NCBI RefSeq assembly: GCF_014839805.1
Contig: NC_051123.1
Coordinates: 12,940,727-13,004,726 of the forward strand
DNA length: 64,000 nucleotides
Origin: Manduca sexta
Taxonomy: Eukaryota > Arthropoda > Insecta > Lepidoptera > Sphingidae
Direction of reading: 5' to 3'
Positions 24,901 through 39,900 of the stretch are shown piece by piece (within the stretch, counting starts at the first letter, position 1; every line of letters starts with the position of its first letter). Under the pieces are notes generated by a model. The model was not told the origin of the DNA and searched no databases. It saw only the letters and a program-made list of their open reading frames with translations. A program made the translations under genes and the position numbers.

Positions 24901-27900
24901 ACCCTGTATAAATAATTTACTTTTGAAATTACTTTTACCCTATATGGACTATTTACCTGTACAACAATAAAAATGTACCTTTACGTGAAAATGGCACCCA
25001 AATCGATCGTAAAGTAAGACGGCCATTAGTATTTAACACTTATCATTGGTTAGATTGCAAGTGCAAAGGCCCCTTGCTATCTCTCTCGCACGCTATACTA
25101 TAAAAGCGGTGACGTCACGCCAAAGATCGGCCGATATTTTTCTATTGTTCCACCCGATTTAGCACACCTATATCTGCTAGGAAATGATTACATTTTACCC
25201 AAATCCACGTAAGCAAATCGTGAATTGTTAACAAGAGGAAAGCGTATATAAGTTACAATAAATCTAAAATAATGCAATTTAATCAAACTTGTTTATATCG
25301 TTAATCATTATTAAAATCTATATTAATATATAAAGTTGAAGAGTTTGTTTGTTTGAATGCACTAATCCGAGAAACTACTAAACAAATGTTTTTTTTTTGT
25401 TTACTAATAGGAAGCTACATTACTCCTGAATGTCATAGACTACTTTTTTTATCCTGGGAAAATATTCATCACGGAAAAAATTTGGACCCGAAAGGAACCG
25501 CAGGCAAATAACAAAATAAACGCAATATTAATTACCGCAGCCGTCTAATGACGGGTTTAAGAATAGAATTCTACGTTTCTATATAAATATAATTGATAAG
25601 GCAACTCTGACGCCATTCATTCGTGCGCGAGATCAAAAGAAACCTTATTGCGGAGATAACGAATTAGAAACCACATCGCAACATCATACGTCATGAAATG
25701 CGAACATGCATAAATAATATTATCAGCCCTGTATAAATTGAAACTTAACTCATAATTTTCCTCATTCAAATACCGCCATTTTAACGATCCCAATCTGTTG
25801 TTTAGATCTATTTCAAAATTGGACCAATCAGAACAAAGTATTTTTGACATGCTCACAAATGAGTTATTTTGATTGGTTCATCGTCGGAATCGGATTGGAG
25901 ATTGAGATTGGGATCGTTTATTAAAAACAGCCGATAGTCTTTGATAGTTGATAGTTTTTTGATAGTCTAGATCTTGATTTGTCATGAATCTACTACCGCT
26001 TCTGAATATTTTATCGCTATGAGGAAGCGGCTCAAGTAACTCCTTCAGCAATACGATCTGTCAAAATACGAGTATATTTGTTCGCGGCTTCGCCCGCGTG
26101 AAAGAATTTTCCGGGATAAAAGTTCGCTATATATTTTCCCGGAATATAAAACCTATAACCTTCCCAGAATCTTAAACTATCTTCATACTAAGTTTCATAA
26201 CAATCCGTTCAGTAGATTTTGAGAAAATCGATAACATACAGACTGAAAAGGGGACTTTGTTTTATAATATGTATAAATGTGATGTATTAATGCAAGTGAT
26301 AGTACTCTACTTAATTATATATATCAATTAATATTTTTATATATATAATTTATTATACTATCACATTACTGAGCACGTATCTTTTCTACTAATGAACCGG
26401 TTTGCTTCGATCTAATGTCATCACCCAAATCCAATACTTACCTGGACGGCAGAGGGAAACTACGTATCTAATAGCAAACCTCGCTCCTAACACTACCTGG
26501 TAATGATAAACACAGTGTAGGTATCTATAGTGAAAAATAAGCACAACATGTTTGTACTTATTTGAATGATAAAAACATATTGTTGGTAGACATACATTAT
26601 TTATAAATTATTATGGGGACCTCTTCCTGTTGGTATATTTTATAGCTCCTGTGTAAGCTAATTGTTCAAGATATTGTTGCATTTAAAATGTGTAATTAAC
26701 GAAGTAACTAAAAACATACGTGATTAAACATATATTTACCGTACACCCGTTCGTTAAACAAAAAATTAAATTTACCTACGAAGAAAAAACGAACATTCTT
26801 GAACCAAGTTATTTTCGTACTACGCATTTCAACCTACCAAAACTCACTGTACGATGTCTTGCATTTTATACTGTATACAAGCTTGAAGGCATGTTAATTC
26901 TATAGATGAGATGTTATGGAGATAACACATTCTTTTTTTAAACTGATGTGAGGACTAGACAGTATGCTCATGCGCATAAACGATAACATCACTCAGAAAC
27001 CTGGGTCTGGGATCGGTCGGTAATTAGTATACATCCTATCAATGGCGAATGGTCCATGTAACCCGATTCCTGCCGGCTTCCCTTTATTTAGAATGTAATT
27101 ATATTTAAACCGATTTGCAACCCGCATTTATGCATATTAATACCTATATGTTGCGTAGGGTTCCCTTATGAAAAAAATCATCTTTCGCCACTGCATCCTA
27201 CTGGACTACTATGCAGTCTGTATTTCTAGCGATCGAAGGATGGGCCACACCTGTCGCTTTTATTAAAAACTAGTTTTATTCGCGGCTTCGCCTGCGTGCA
27301 AAACTTTATGCGTGATAAAAGTCCCGCTGTACATTTTCCTGGGATAAATGTAGCCTATATCCACTGAATTTCAAACTTACACCAAATTTCGTCGAAATCC
27401 ATTCGGTCTTTTTTGAGCTTATAACGCTCAGATATGGCTGGGGACTTTGTTTCATAATACGTAATGATAAAGGCGGTTATCGTATACCCTCACGCCTCAT
27501 GCCAATAAATAGTTGCTGGCAAAGAAAATTCGCTCATCACAACCCATATACTCGCTAGACCATTCCAATGTTAACTTTATTTACATCGTCCCAAAACAAA
27601 CAATCGTTTTGCATACCGGCTCTTATAAAAATAGCCAGATCCAAACACCGGTCACGCATAGTGTTCGAATCGCCTCACACTGTCAAGAATAATGAATATT
27701 GATCAGCCCACGCGTTTTTTTTACTCTCAGCTACGGAGCACGTGGTTTTGTGTATAATGCGATAAAGTATCGAGGTATGAGAGGCGTACGATAATCTCTA
27801 CAAGCATATAAAATGGCCGTTAATTGAAACTAGCAACCGCAATGAATTAACACCAATGGCGCCAACACTATTTAGAGTCTAAAGTCAATAATCCGTCTAA

Positions 27901-30900
27901 ACTTTAGAGGGTTTATTGTTTTATTAAGAACCAGTTTACATACTGGTACCACACGGTACTTACTGTCAGCTGTAGTCAGGGGCGTAGCTTCCGCCGTATT
28001 AGCCGTATGAGTAATACGGGGCCCCCGAACTTTGGGGCCCCTCTTGGTCCACACCTATATTAAATTAAGCAGGCACCTAAAACTTCGCACTGCTCTGAAG
28101 GGCCCCCAACAAATTTAGACATAGGGCCCCGCTATGGCAAGCTACGGTACTGGCTGCAGTATAAACAATTTTGCGTAATTTTTATTCTCATAGAGACTGT
28201 TGGACATTGAAATAAAACTGGTTTTCGGATTTTATCGCGGTTTTTATGTAGTTTTAATTTTATTCCCGAAGTTTCGAATACTGCATTCATGGTCACGAGG
28301 CGACTGACGTTTTTGCGTGTGATTATTAATAAAAAAACAATCGTTGACTTCTTAAATTATACTACAAAATACTATTAAAGCTTAATATTCAAACCAAACA
28401 GTTTTTATCATCTTATTACAACAGCGTTTACTAACGTAACAACATCCAATTAACGGCAAATAAATTAGACTGAAGTGTAAATAAATCGTAAAGAAACAAA
28501 CAGATTTTTGTACAGGCCAATTCCTCGTCTGGTTGTCTGTGGTTCATGGCATTCTGCCAGCAAAAACCCAATAAAGTTACGCAATGTCATGTATCGTTGA
28601 ATTCTACTATAGAAATCGCTTACTGTTTCTTTAAAGTCTCATGGTTTCGAGAGAAATCGTCTTTTATGCTATAAATATTAAAGATAAAAATAGAAAGGTC
28701 GTATGGACAACTATAAACTATAAGTTCCGATGGGGTTGGCATGTTCCTATGGATAAAACCCCGAAATAAATATAGGAAAAAATAAACTATGAACTAAGTA
28801 TTATTTCGTGAATCAACATCATAATTAATTATAACTATGTAATTTTGAAAACTCTAAATTATTACTTTAAATGCAATTTTAAAGATAAAAAATATATATC
28901 TTTAACATCCATTTAATATGAAGAAATTATTTCGTAAAACATAATTTTACTTGAATAATACAAAAAGCCATAAAAATATTTGAATTATGGAATCGTGTAC
29001 AATAAAAATTGTAATTATAATTTAATTGCTTGTAAAAAATATTACTTTTATTTATAAAAACGAAACACGAATAAGACTCAATTTCATAGAGTATCATGGG
29101 CTCCGGGAGGGGGGTGGAAGTAGCACGACCCCAAAAATTAATCACAAAATATATAAGGCGCTGAATAAATCTATAATAATGGGAACTATTGACCATAAAG
29201 GTTTTAATGTGATATAGCATTTTCACAAAGCCGGACGGTTTGAATTAGAAAGAAAAAACCTAATGATATTATGTAATATAGAGTGCAGGTGCATATGCAC
29301 CTCCCTAAAACTAATTTTGGCGGCGTCCATGTAGAGTATAAATAACTTCAAAGTTAGTCTATTAAAACCCCAAAGTGTTTTGCGTTGAGCATTATCCATA
29401 CCAAAATAACACTGTCAGACCACATTTAATTATGATGAATAATATGTACAGTGTACACAGCTTGAGTCGCAATTTTCGTAAACAAACAAGCAACATTGTC
29501 TTATGTTGATACCGAAATTCTACGACGGCACGTATCGCGTGATGTACGAAAACGTTGGCTAGGAATCATATTTACTACAAACATGTTTGCAACTAAAATT
29601 ATGAAAACAAATGATCGTGGTACTAATAATAAATCCTTTTTTATCTTTTTTTTTTGTTATATTTAAACTACTACAGTATTTCAAAACTAATAAAAATGTA
29701 TCTACTTAATTATTTATTAAATTTTCAAAAAAGGAACGCTATATCGCTTACCAGTGACGTCACTGGTATTTTGGTGAGCGCGTGCGAAAGAGATAGCAAA
29801 ATTCTTTGATGCAATGAATTGCTGTTCACTATACAATACTGATGCCCTTAACGCATAATATCTAATGTTATTTACTTTACCATACAATATCAAACATAGA
29901 AAACCGTCTATTGAAACAAGCAGTAAATCGTGACTAAATTACTGATCGAAGACTAAACTAATCGATGTAGCCGCAGAGATATTTCACGCTACGTTGCTTC
30001 ACAAAAGAATATTCACACAAGTTACGCTAAGACGTTACAATATACATAAATTCAATGTCAAATAATAATGATCGACTTACAATGTCTGACTGAGATGTGA
30101 GGTAGTGAAAGATACGTGTTTACTACATGAGAACTGAGAAATAAAGAAAAAAGGAACCCGGTCAAAACAAGGTCTTGTAAGTTTCTTGGTCCGTGCTTAA
30201 TTAATTCCATTAGTTTCTCACTTGTCAAACTGCCACTGAAATAAGGCGAAATCAAAAGTTTAAATTATGAATATCTGAGTATTTAAAATTTGGGTACCCC
30301 CTAGGTCTAGTATTTTTATTACATATTCCAATCGAGAATAAAGTTCGGTCGCAGCGCGCCCGTATTGTTTTAACCTATCGTTTTAATGCAAGTGCATAAA
30401 CGGCAATGGACTTAGTCCATTATAATTTAAAGAGTAATAAAATACGTTGCACACATTGTATTACTTATTACACTCTCAGAAAATAATTTACGTAACTGCT
30501 CGCCAGTGGCATAACGTCAATACAAGCCGATTCCTACCGGGTTACCTTTTGCCAATTAATTAAAAATAATAAAATAAAAACATAATAATATAACTACAAT
30601 AATAATAGTATATTAAAACAAATAATCTAATATTTATTCATTTGTCAGTTGTGCGATGTCTTTGTCTTATTTTTTGGAAATGACGTAAAAAAACATGTGT
30701 GCGTGTGTATGATTTGATTTCAATAATTTAGAATGTATAATTAGTGTTTGTTGTGGGTTATTATTTTTTGTTGGACTCTTTCAAGTAATTTCTTTTACAA
30801 AAATATATTTTGAAAATAAACGAATGTACTTAGACATCTTTAGTCCGTGATTATAATTTTTAATCAGTACCTTCTTATGTTATTCTTGTTTAAAATGAAT

Positions 30901-33900
30901 ATATCAGTGTAATTAATTAAGTTATTAAGTAAACTAAGTACAATATAAGTACAGTAAACCTGGTAATATTTAAATTTAATAACAATTCTTGTGATATTAT
31001 TTATTTTTGTGCATACTTTGAGTCTTTATAAGTCTGATTTAATAAACTATTTGCATTTAAATATCCTCCATACTGAACACAACAGCAACAACAATTAAGT
31101 ACCCACACAATAATGCTTGGCAGTAAGAACAGACAAAACAGTCTCACCTACCCTATGTTGCACATTGAGACCGTATATTATGCTATAATAACAAGAAAAT
31201 AACGTTTATTTGGGGCTTTTACAAACTTATACCTACATCTAAACTAAAACCTATAACAAAACAAATATTAAACCATTCAGGATCCTATGAAAATTCACAA
31301 AAAAAAATACCGTGCAAATAAAACTTGAGGTAACAATAGAATCTATGGGAAGAGGAATTGATTAAACATCTAACGGGCTAGGAAGCGTGCATCAGAAAAT
31401 AACCAGGTAACAAATAGGAACACTCATATATATTCAAAGAGTTCTTAGATTATATAGAGCGAACATTGGCAAAATTGTCCTACAAAAATTTTGCGCACAT
31501 GCGATGATTACTCGATCTACCGTGAAGTAGCAAAACACCTATGTAAATAATTCATAATTTTTCCATTTGTTTTAATGCGCATATTAGTAGATTTTCTGTA
31601 AATATATTATTTTTGTAATAATATCTATGAATGCTGTGGCTTCTCACACGGACATTTCAAATAAGACAACCACTTATTACCAATTGTATTAATTTTTTGA
31701 ATTTCAAATTACGTCCTGATGCTGTAGACCATAACTAACCATACTGTTTAATGTCTTTGTATCTAGTTAATATAATAAATAATATTACATTTCAATGTTT
31801 AATGGTGCATTCACGGATTGCCTATACCAGGACCAAAGTTCGATGACAGGCCGCATTTCTACATTACTAACTACGTCACCGACATGTATATCAATATTAA
31901 TTATAAAAAATGTATAAACCTTTTAAAAAAAAAAAATCCTCGCATGTAGTTTTATGATACTTAAACAGAGCGAGAACTTATAAAATAAATTATAAGTTTC
32001 AGGAATAAAAAGAAATCGTCGATTAAACTGTATAAATAACAATAATTTGAAAAACATTTCACAATTTAGCAATCAACATGGCGGAAATACGTGTCCTTAG
32101 TTCTTATGGCATCTGTTACGTAACAACATGTGACCGAAGTTACCTAAAGGTTGTTCACAACATTATCACAACAATGCAACCGTGTGCGGCGAAACGCGGC
32201 AAATCACGAACCAACACAATCAGTTGCTAACCGAGAGACAAACGTGGAAACTCCGTGAAATATTACAATTTAAATACGACCTCAGTGTTTACGGGCGTAT
32301 TTTTTTTAAATCATCAATGTAAATGACCACAATATTAAAATTTATTCAGGAAAAAAATCTATTTGAGAGTGGCTTGAAATTATGAATACAAAGATGTCTC
32401 TGATTGTATACCAAATTTTGTAATGTAAAATTAAATAAGTAATATCGTGCAACAATTAGTGAATATACGTGGTAAAATTATGATTTCTTATGTTTACGCG
32501 AATTTTAAACATGAAAATTAAACTATTTTTCGGATTTTATCGCGGTTTTTAATTTTTTCCCTACGTTTTAAAGACTTTGCAGCCTTCGTGGTCACGGGGG
32601 GACTGAGATGTTAGCCATCCGCAAAGTAAAAGTTACAATATCTACCAACATTTTACAATTATACAATTTTTTTGCTGTTGGCGGTCCGATCTACGCAGTA
32701 TGAGCTCTCGTGGTCAAATTACTTTGCGAATCAAGACTTATAGATTCCTTGGTTTAAAATTTTAGCAAATCCACACATCAACAAGATAAAATGTAAATAA
32801 ACCGATTATCCTTGAATAGAAAAGCCATTAAAAACACCTTTTTTGCAATTCAAATTCAACCCATTGAGAAAATATTAAATTATTTCGATCAGCCCTGACC
32901 TTGATCAGTGTCATGAGCGTGCATTAATAACGTACTATTTTTAACTAGTGTCGATTATACACACACATCTAAAAAAAAACGATTATCAATTCATATTTCA
33001 GGAATTAAAAGGTCTCAGATTTGTTACAAATGTTACCAATTCTCAAAAAATACCTTTTTATTTTAACCAACTTAAAAAAAGGAGCAGATTCTCGACTCAA
33101 CTGTATTTTTTTTATTAATATTCCAAGGTCACTCAATTGGTCTGAATGTTTAGTGCCGGACGACTGTTATTCTAAATGATATATTTTTTACACCAAATAA
33201 CTCAATACCTCTCAAAGAACCCTATGTTTATTATGCCTTTGACCATCATAAGAGTGTAATATTTTATAAAAACTAAATTTGCACCTAGCAACCAATAAAA
33301 TAGACGATTTATAAAATGTACAGACCTCCACAATTCTTTAAACTAATAATTTCATATGTTTTGTAATATGGACCACTATTTCATATGTTTGCGCGCATGT
33401 TAGAAATATTTTTTTTTTTTTTTATTTTATGGCGGTTTTTATATTATAATTTTCTCCTGGCTTTTCGAAGACTACAGCCTTCATGATTACTAAGCGGAGT
33501 AAAGGTTCGCCCGAAAAGTAAAATTTACAATATCTAAATTTTATTTCACCTACATTTTATTCATTACATAGGATTACATATAACTCTCATAAGATATGAG
33601 AGATAAATCATTCAAATTTGTTATTATGGAATACTTTGTCACGCTTTATTACTAAAATTAAGCTATGTTTCATACTATTTCATGGGTTTCAATCTATGTG
33701 CGTATTAACAGTGTCATTTGGGGAATAAACAAACAGGATCTATGGGTAAAAACATAATATATCCATTTTAGAATGTTAACTTTTGGTTTCTATGCGGGTA
33801 AAATACTAGCAAATTATAAATTATACATTATGTCATTACTTTGGATATTGAATTGAATGTATGCGCATGACTCGGAAGTTACTCACTTGAGTAACATTGT

Positions 33901-36900
33901 TGCTATTTTACCCACAAAGTTACCCAGGTGAGTAACGTCGAAGTCTTTGCTTACATTCAAAAAGTGCCAAAGTTCTTCGATGACTAAATGTATATTATAA
34001 TATTTGAGACAGTATTGGTTAGTTATTTGGGGATATTTCTAAACATATTGCTGTCGTTAAATCAACGTGCGATGTGTGGAATTGTACATATTTGATGTCT
34101 ATTATGATATCACTCAAGTACCGTGGGTTTTCTCCTAAAACCGCTGTGGAACCGGGATTCGTGTACCATACCACTGGATGAGTCAAACCGTCCAACGTGG
34201 TAACTAACTGGCCTGATTCTGAATTAGGGACGGGTCCAGACCATGCTAAGTCTGAATTCTCCTCTACCGCGAAGTTATCTGATATGCCTACGTGCATAGA
34301 TTGTCTGGAAAGAGTTGACACTTGCTGAATCTTAGTATTTTAGTAATGAGTGTTAAAATAACGCCAATTTTGCATTTTTTTGCGTCAAAAAAATTTGAAT
34401 TGGGAACAACTAACTAACTATTTATCCAATAACCAAATGTCTTTTTAAATGCCTTAAGATGTGAAAAATTATTGGCTAGAACCTATGTTCTTAAAAAAAA
34501 ATTCATTCCATGGTAAAAATCCAAACACAATAGTCATCTCGAATAATGTTAAGAGGTAAGAATTATAAAATGGCAGTACTGGTAGTATTCACCAAAATTT
34601 TTGGTGTAACTGCAAGAATTACCTGACTTCGCGTTTCTCCGCCTCCTCCTGCGAGATATCTTCCTCGACGGAGTAGTCCAGGATCGACTTAACGCCGAAT
34701 GAACGCAGCCTGTGGGAGGAAGCTTAATATTAACCCACTTTTTTTTCTAAGGAAAATGAGGTTTACATACTATCTACGTTTATATAGATGTATCATAATA
34801 TACTCATGAACCTATTGTCTAAGGCGACGTATCGTAATTTGACATAACTGATTACTCCCTCTGAAGATCCAACCCTGGTGTTTACTGTAGCGAGAGATAA
34901 TTTACGTATATAAAATTCAAAATGATGGCTCTTAGTACTTCAAAATTATTCTATATTATAACGTTAATAGAGGTCATATTACAATTAAACTTAATGCACT
35001 TGTGCTCGAATACTCATAAAATGACTATCTTGTTTATATTTCAACTATTTTTTTTTCGAATAATGTCTTCTTCCTATATTTGACGAGTAATTTGTTTCCT
35101 CTAAGTCTATTAAAACTCCATTACCTGTCGATGGTTGGACGGATGGTGTTCTGATCTTCGCCAGCGACGAACTGCCCGTAAAAGGTGGCCTTCATAATTA
35201 CCTCGAATAACTTCTGGCCAACCACTTGACGGAGCCTCTTCATCAACTGTTGACAAAGTAAACAAGGTATTATTCCTGGATTAAACTCAAATATTCAGAT
35301 CTTAGTTTTTTGCAACAGAGTGGTTTTTAACACGCACCATTATATGTAAAATAACATATCCATAATTAAAGACTCTTTGAAATTCCTTATCTATATATAT
35401 AAAAATGAATCCCTATTTCCCTTGGTCACGCCATCACGTATATAATACAGGGCTGATATTATTATTATTATTATTATACGCCATCACGCGTGAACGGCTG
35501 GACCGATTTCACTGTTATTTTTTTTTTTGTTGTTCTGTTGTTTTATTGTCATGAGAAGGATCTTATGAAAGAAAAAAAATTAAGGAAGTTGAGCGAAACG
35601 TTAAAAAATTTAAGAAAAGTTAATTTCAGCGATTGACAGAATGCGCGCTGCAAATTCATAGTTAAGACGGGACAAAGTCAGTCGAGGCAGCTAGTCTTCT
35701 GCCAGATTTTGTAATTCAAAAGAAACATCTTTTGTTCGTCTTACAGAAGTAATAATACAACGAGGTCACATACCGTCAATCATATTTCTCAGTCCTCACT
35801 TCCCAGTTTTCTTAACAGAACAGAATTCTAAATATACAATACAATCGTATCACCGTCGTGCCCAAAAATCTAAACAAACATTGTTTCTTACTACGTATTG
35901 AACCAAACATTACGTCAATTAGTTTTTGGCTGCGACGACGAAACAAAAAGAAGTCTAAAATAACTCTTCAAACATTTACACATTTTAAGGTGACACGTAA
36001 TACGTTATGAAAACTGACCAAGATTACATACTTATAAATAAACTTGTGTATTTTAAGGCTCTTATAAAATATTCTTTTCTCTTGCTTTATTAATACACCT
36101 TATCCCCGGTCTCATTTAAATATTATCTATCAGTCAAATTTAAGATATCTTCCGTAATTTACTGCATTACTATACATAAATTTAATTATACATATAGTTA
36201 AGATCTTGCTCTATGATTACCTATTAGTTCAAAGGGACAATTTGCTATCATGCAAGGAAAAAATAAAATGTACGCATCAAGGCCCTTGGATAACGGTCTG
36301 TTAAAAATAAGGCCAACTTACTCGGGACTGCAATTTTTATACATGAATGCGTATTGCGAAAAAGCGAGGCGGCAACTAATCTACGTTAGATTTTTTATCG
36401 ACGACTCCTGCGATGCGTGACGGATTAGGTCATGATAGTGCGTGATAAGTGAGAAATACTCCTGTTATTATCATAACTGACCTGCCATAACAATATAATC
36501 AGGTTTATCAAATGCTTACGCTTCTCTAGTCATCCTACTTATATTATAAATGCGAAAGTTTGTGAGGATGGATGTATGTATGTTTGTTCCTCTTTCACGA
36601 AAAAACTACTGAACGGATTTGGATGAAACTTTACAGTAATATTAGTTATACATCAGAACAACACATAGGCTATAATTTATAATGATTTTGTGTAATTTAG
36701 TAATAATATAACGATATATCAAGTAAGTCGGAAAAAAATATATCCCAGAAAACTCCTTCACGCGGGCGAAGCCGCGAGCAAAAGCTAGTTGTTATATATT
36801 TTTCCTAACACACAAGGGTTATTTTAGACATTGCAACTAGAGTTACTTCAATATGGGACTTAAGAACTGAATATAAGAACGTCGTCGAAGTCATAATTCT

Positions 36901-39900
36901 TGCTTCTCAAAGTCTTTGTTACTGTTTAAGGACAGGAATAGCAAAACGATCTATTACTCTCGCCAAAGGCGTAAAAAATACGTATTTTGTAACACCTCCC
37001 GCCGTGCCCCTAAACAATTAGCGACGCAAATGCATATTTCCATCAAGGCCGGAACAAAAAATCTGACGTTTGAGCCAAAATTTTTGCCAAACGCATCATA
37101 ATCTTGAGTGTGATCGCGACAAGCGAGCCGACAACGGTAAAATTATGTTTGTCTTCAATTTATATAATAGTAGTTGATATTTTTTAAGATGCTTACCAGA
37201 TTTTTATTCTAGAGCTACTATTTTTGACCGACTTCAAAAAAGGAGGAGGTAATCAATTCGACGTAAATTTTTTTTTCGTATTATTGTCATTTGACTGCCT
37301 GGGTTGTGTAGTATATTGCGCGAATTGATTACCGCTCTGAGGTCCCGGGTCGGGCAACGTTATATTAGATTTTAGTACTCAGTTAGTTCCTTGACACCTA
37401 CCTCTTATACCAAAATTCAAAGACATAACTTGTTATTTATTTAACGAATTTTAATAATTCTAGTTATATTTTATATTATGTAAATATTTGATAAAAATAA
37501 ATAACAATAATGAGTCAAAAAACTTATTATTTTGTATCATTTACTATCAGTCGAGTGGCGTGCTGATCTCATGCAGTTGCATAAAAAAAAATCAAGCTGT
37601 ATTATACAAAAAGGCCATTTTTCTCTGACAGGAAAATAAAGCCATTTTCTAAACGTCAAGCCTGGTAAAACTGGATACATTTTGATCGCCAGTTACACGC
37701 TTTCTCGTAACCCAAAAGACTTGTTACAAAGCAAAACCAGTATTTAAACGTATCAATAACATCAAGTGCATCGTACATAGCATTCCGTTCGACTTCCGAC
37801 AACAAGATTTATTGCAATCAATTTTAAATCTTAAATGGAAACAAATTGGATGCGTTTTCAACCGTACCGCTTTACTTAAATCCTGGCAGTAATCTCCCGT
37901 CAAATTGCAATCCCTTGAATTTTTCAGCGTGCGCAACCGTACTGATTAAAATTCTGTTACCACACGTGCAAGGTACAAATTGCTGTGGCAATTTGAAACA
38001 TGATTCGCATAACCTGTTCTACAGTTTTTTATCATGCTAGGTTCATTGACACCGTACGGCCGTGAGTTTTGCACTGAGGCCTACCTTTTGAAGTGAAAAT
38101 GTATGTCATGAGATCTAGGGAACTAAACTTTACTTTGTACCGGGTTAAGAGTTTAATTTCAATGAATTTAACGGGGATTTTATTACTATTTAATTAAAAA
38201 ATCTATAATATCTATGGTCCATGGCAAATGAGACACACGTGATAATTTTAGCCTCCTTAGCGCGGCCAGACATACATTGACACTTCGCTCTTATTTAATC
38301 TATAACCGCCTTTATTTTAAATAACAGTAACAACTAACATTGCCTTGAATGAATTAATAGGTAACATAAGTCTATGGTCCTTAGACCTTAACGAACTGAC
38401 TTTTATTGAAAACACTTAATGTCGAGGCTGTATGGGCTAGAACACTTTGCCTTACCAATAAAAAGGGAAAATTAAAAAAATAGTCTATGATCCAGGCTGT
38501 ATGGCAGAGAGCCTTTGCCGTCTCCTTAAGGAGTAAATCAAACCAAAACATAAACAATCTATGGTCCACCCACTTTACTGCATGTGACTTTTGTTTTGTG
38601 ACCACAAATATTTTCATTGAGTACAATATCGTTTCGGCTTACTATAAACATCGCCATTTTCCGCATATGAATCTACGAAATAGCAATGCAATAATCTCAT
38701 ATCAAAAGACAAACTCAACCATAAAAAACCCAACACCTCTAAATAATACAATTTTCCTTCTATTTAATGAATCATCGTAACGATGAAATTCCAAAAGGAG
38801 TCACACAACGTTAAATAGTTTTGATTTAAGCAAAAGTATGCTCAACTATCGTCGGACAACTGTTTAAATAAAAACTTATGAATTAGCAGATTGAGTGGCG
38901 CGTTTCTTAAATTTAAAGCCATACTTAAATTATTCCAAATTATCATAATTTTACTGGCTATAACAAACGCAAAGGATAAGCACTTCCTATCATAAGGTTT
39001 ATTAGGAAAGATTTCCAAAAATGTTATAAGTACTAGTGATAAAGGTGACATTTTCAAAAAAGGAACCTGACACAATATATAAGTACTATAAAACCATAGA
39101 AAGAAAAAGAATTTATTTCCAAACATGTAGGAACATGCAACTACCCCCTGTTATAAGACCAAAGAGGAAAAAAGTTACAAATGTCAGGTATATTATATGC
39201 CTATAGCTAGGTATTATTTGCTAATGACTATATATTTTGTATCCGCCCGAATAACGACCACTGTATACTATCATAATAATATCAGCCCTATATTATACAT
39301 TGTCCCACTGTTGGACACGGGCCTCCTCTACTACTGAGAGGGATTAGGCCTTAGTCCACCACGCTGACCTAGTGCGGGTTGGTAGGCTTCACACACCCTC
39401 GAAAATTCCTAATAGAGAATTTCTCAGGTATGCAGGTTTCCTCACGATGTTTTCCTTCACCGTTAAAGCAAGCAATAATTCACAAAGAATACACACATAA
39501 TTTTTAGAAAAGTTAGAGGTCTATGCCCTTGGGTTTTGAACCTGCGGACATTCGTCTCGGCAGTCCGTTCCACGCCCAACTAGGCTATCACCGTTATCAC
39601 CAGTGTTGCCAGGGCCCTTGATTCGTAAGTTACGTTTCGTTTCCTAAAATGTTACATTTTTGCTGCAAAAGTTACATTATTGTTTCTTTTTTTATTTACG
39701 CGTTTTTGGGCAAGCATTTCTGTAGCTACGAAACCACGGGGATATAGGAAATGTGCGCGCGCACACTCAAAGCAAAAATCAAGTTTTAATTTATGCTAGA
39801 TACGTTTCATTTTGATAAGTGTGATATGGAGTGAAATACTTTTTAGACCCGCTAGTTTTAGGTGCGTTGAATAGAAATGCGTTCGTAAACTGTTTACAAT

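Larger units (their letters stand above)
23557..34121 (-). other. slgA: PRODH intron, about 10.6 kb
   Basis: Large AT-rich intron. It contains Helitron fragments near 25317, 26080 and 27268, MITE-like elements near 25780 and 27977, and copies of a GTTTCGAAG/GTCACGGGG repeat near 28215, 32515 and 33415. I see no nested gene. Frames such as 28927-29226 lack any domain. Confidence 0.6.
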
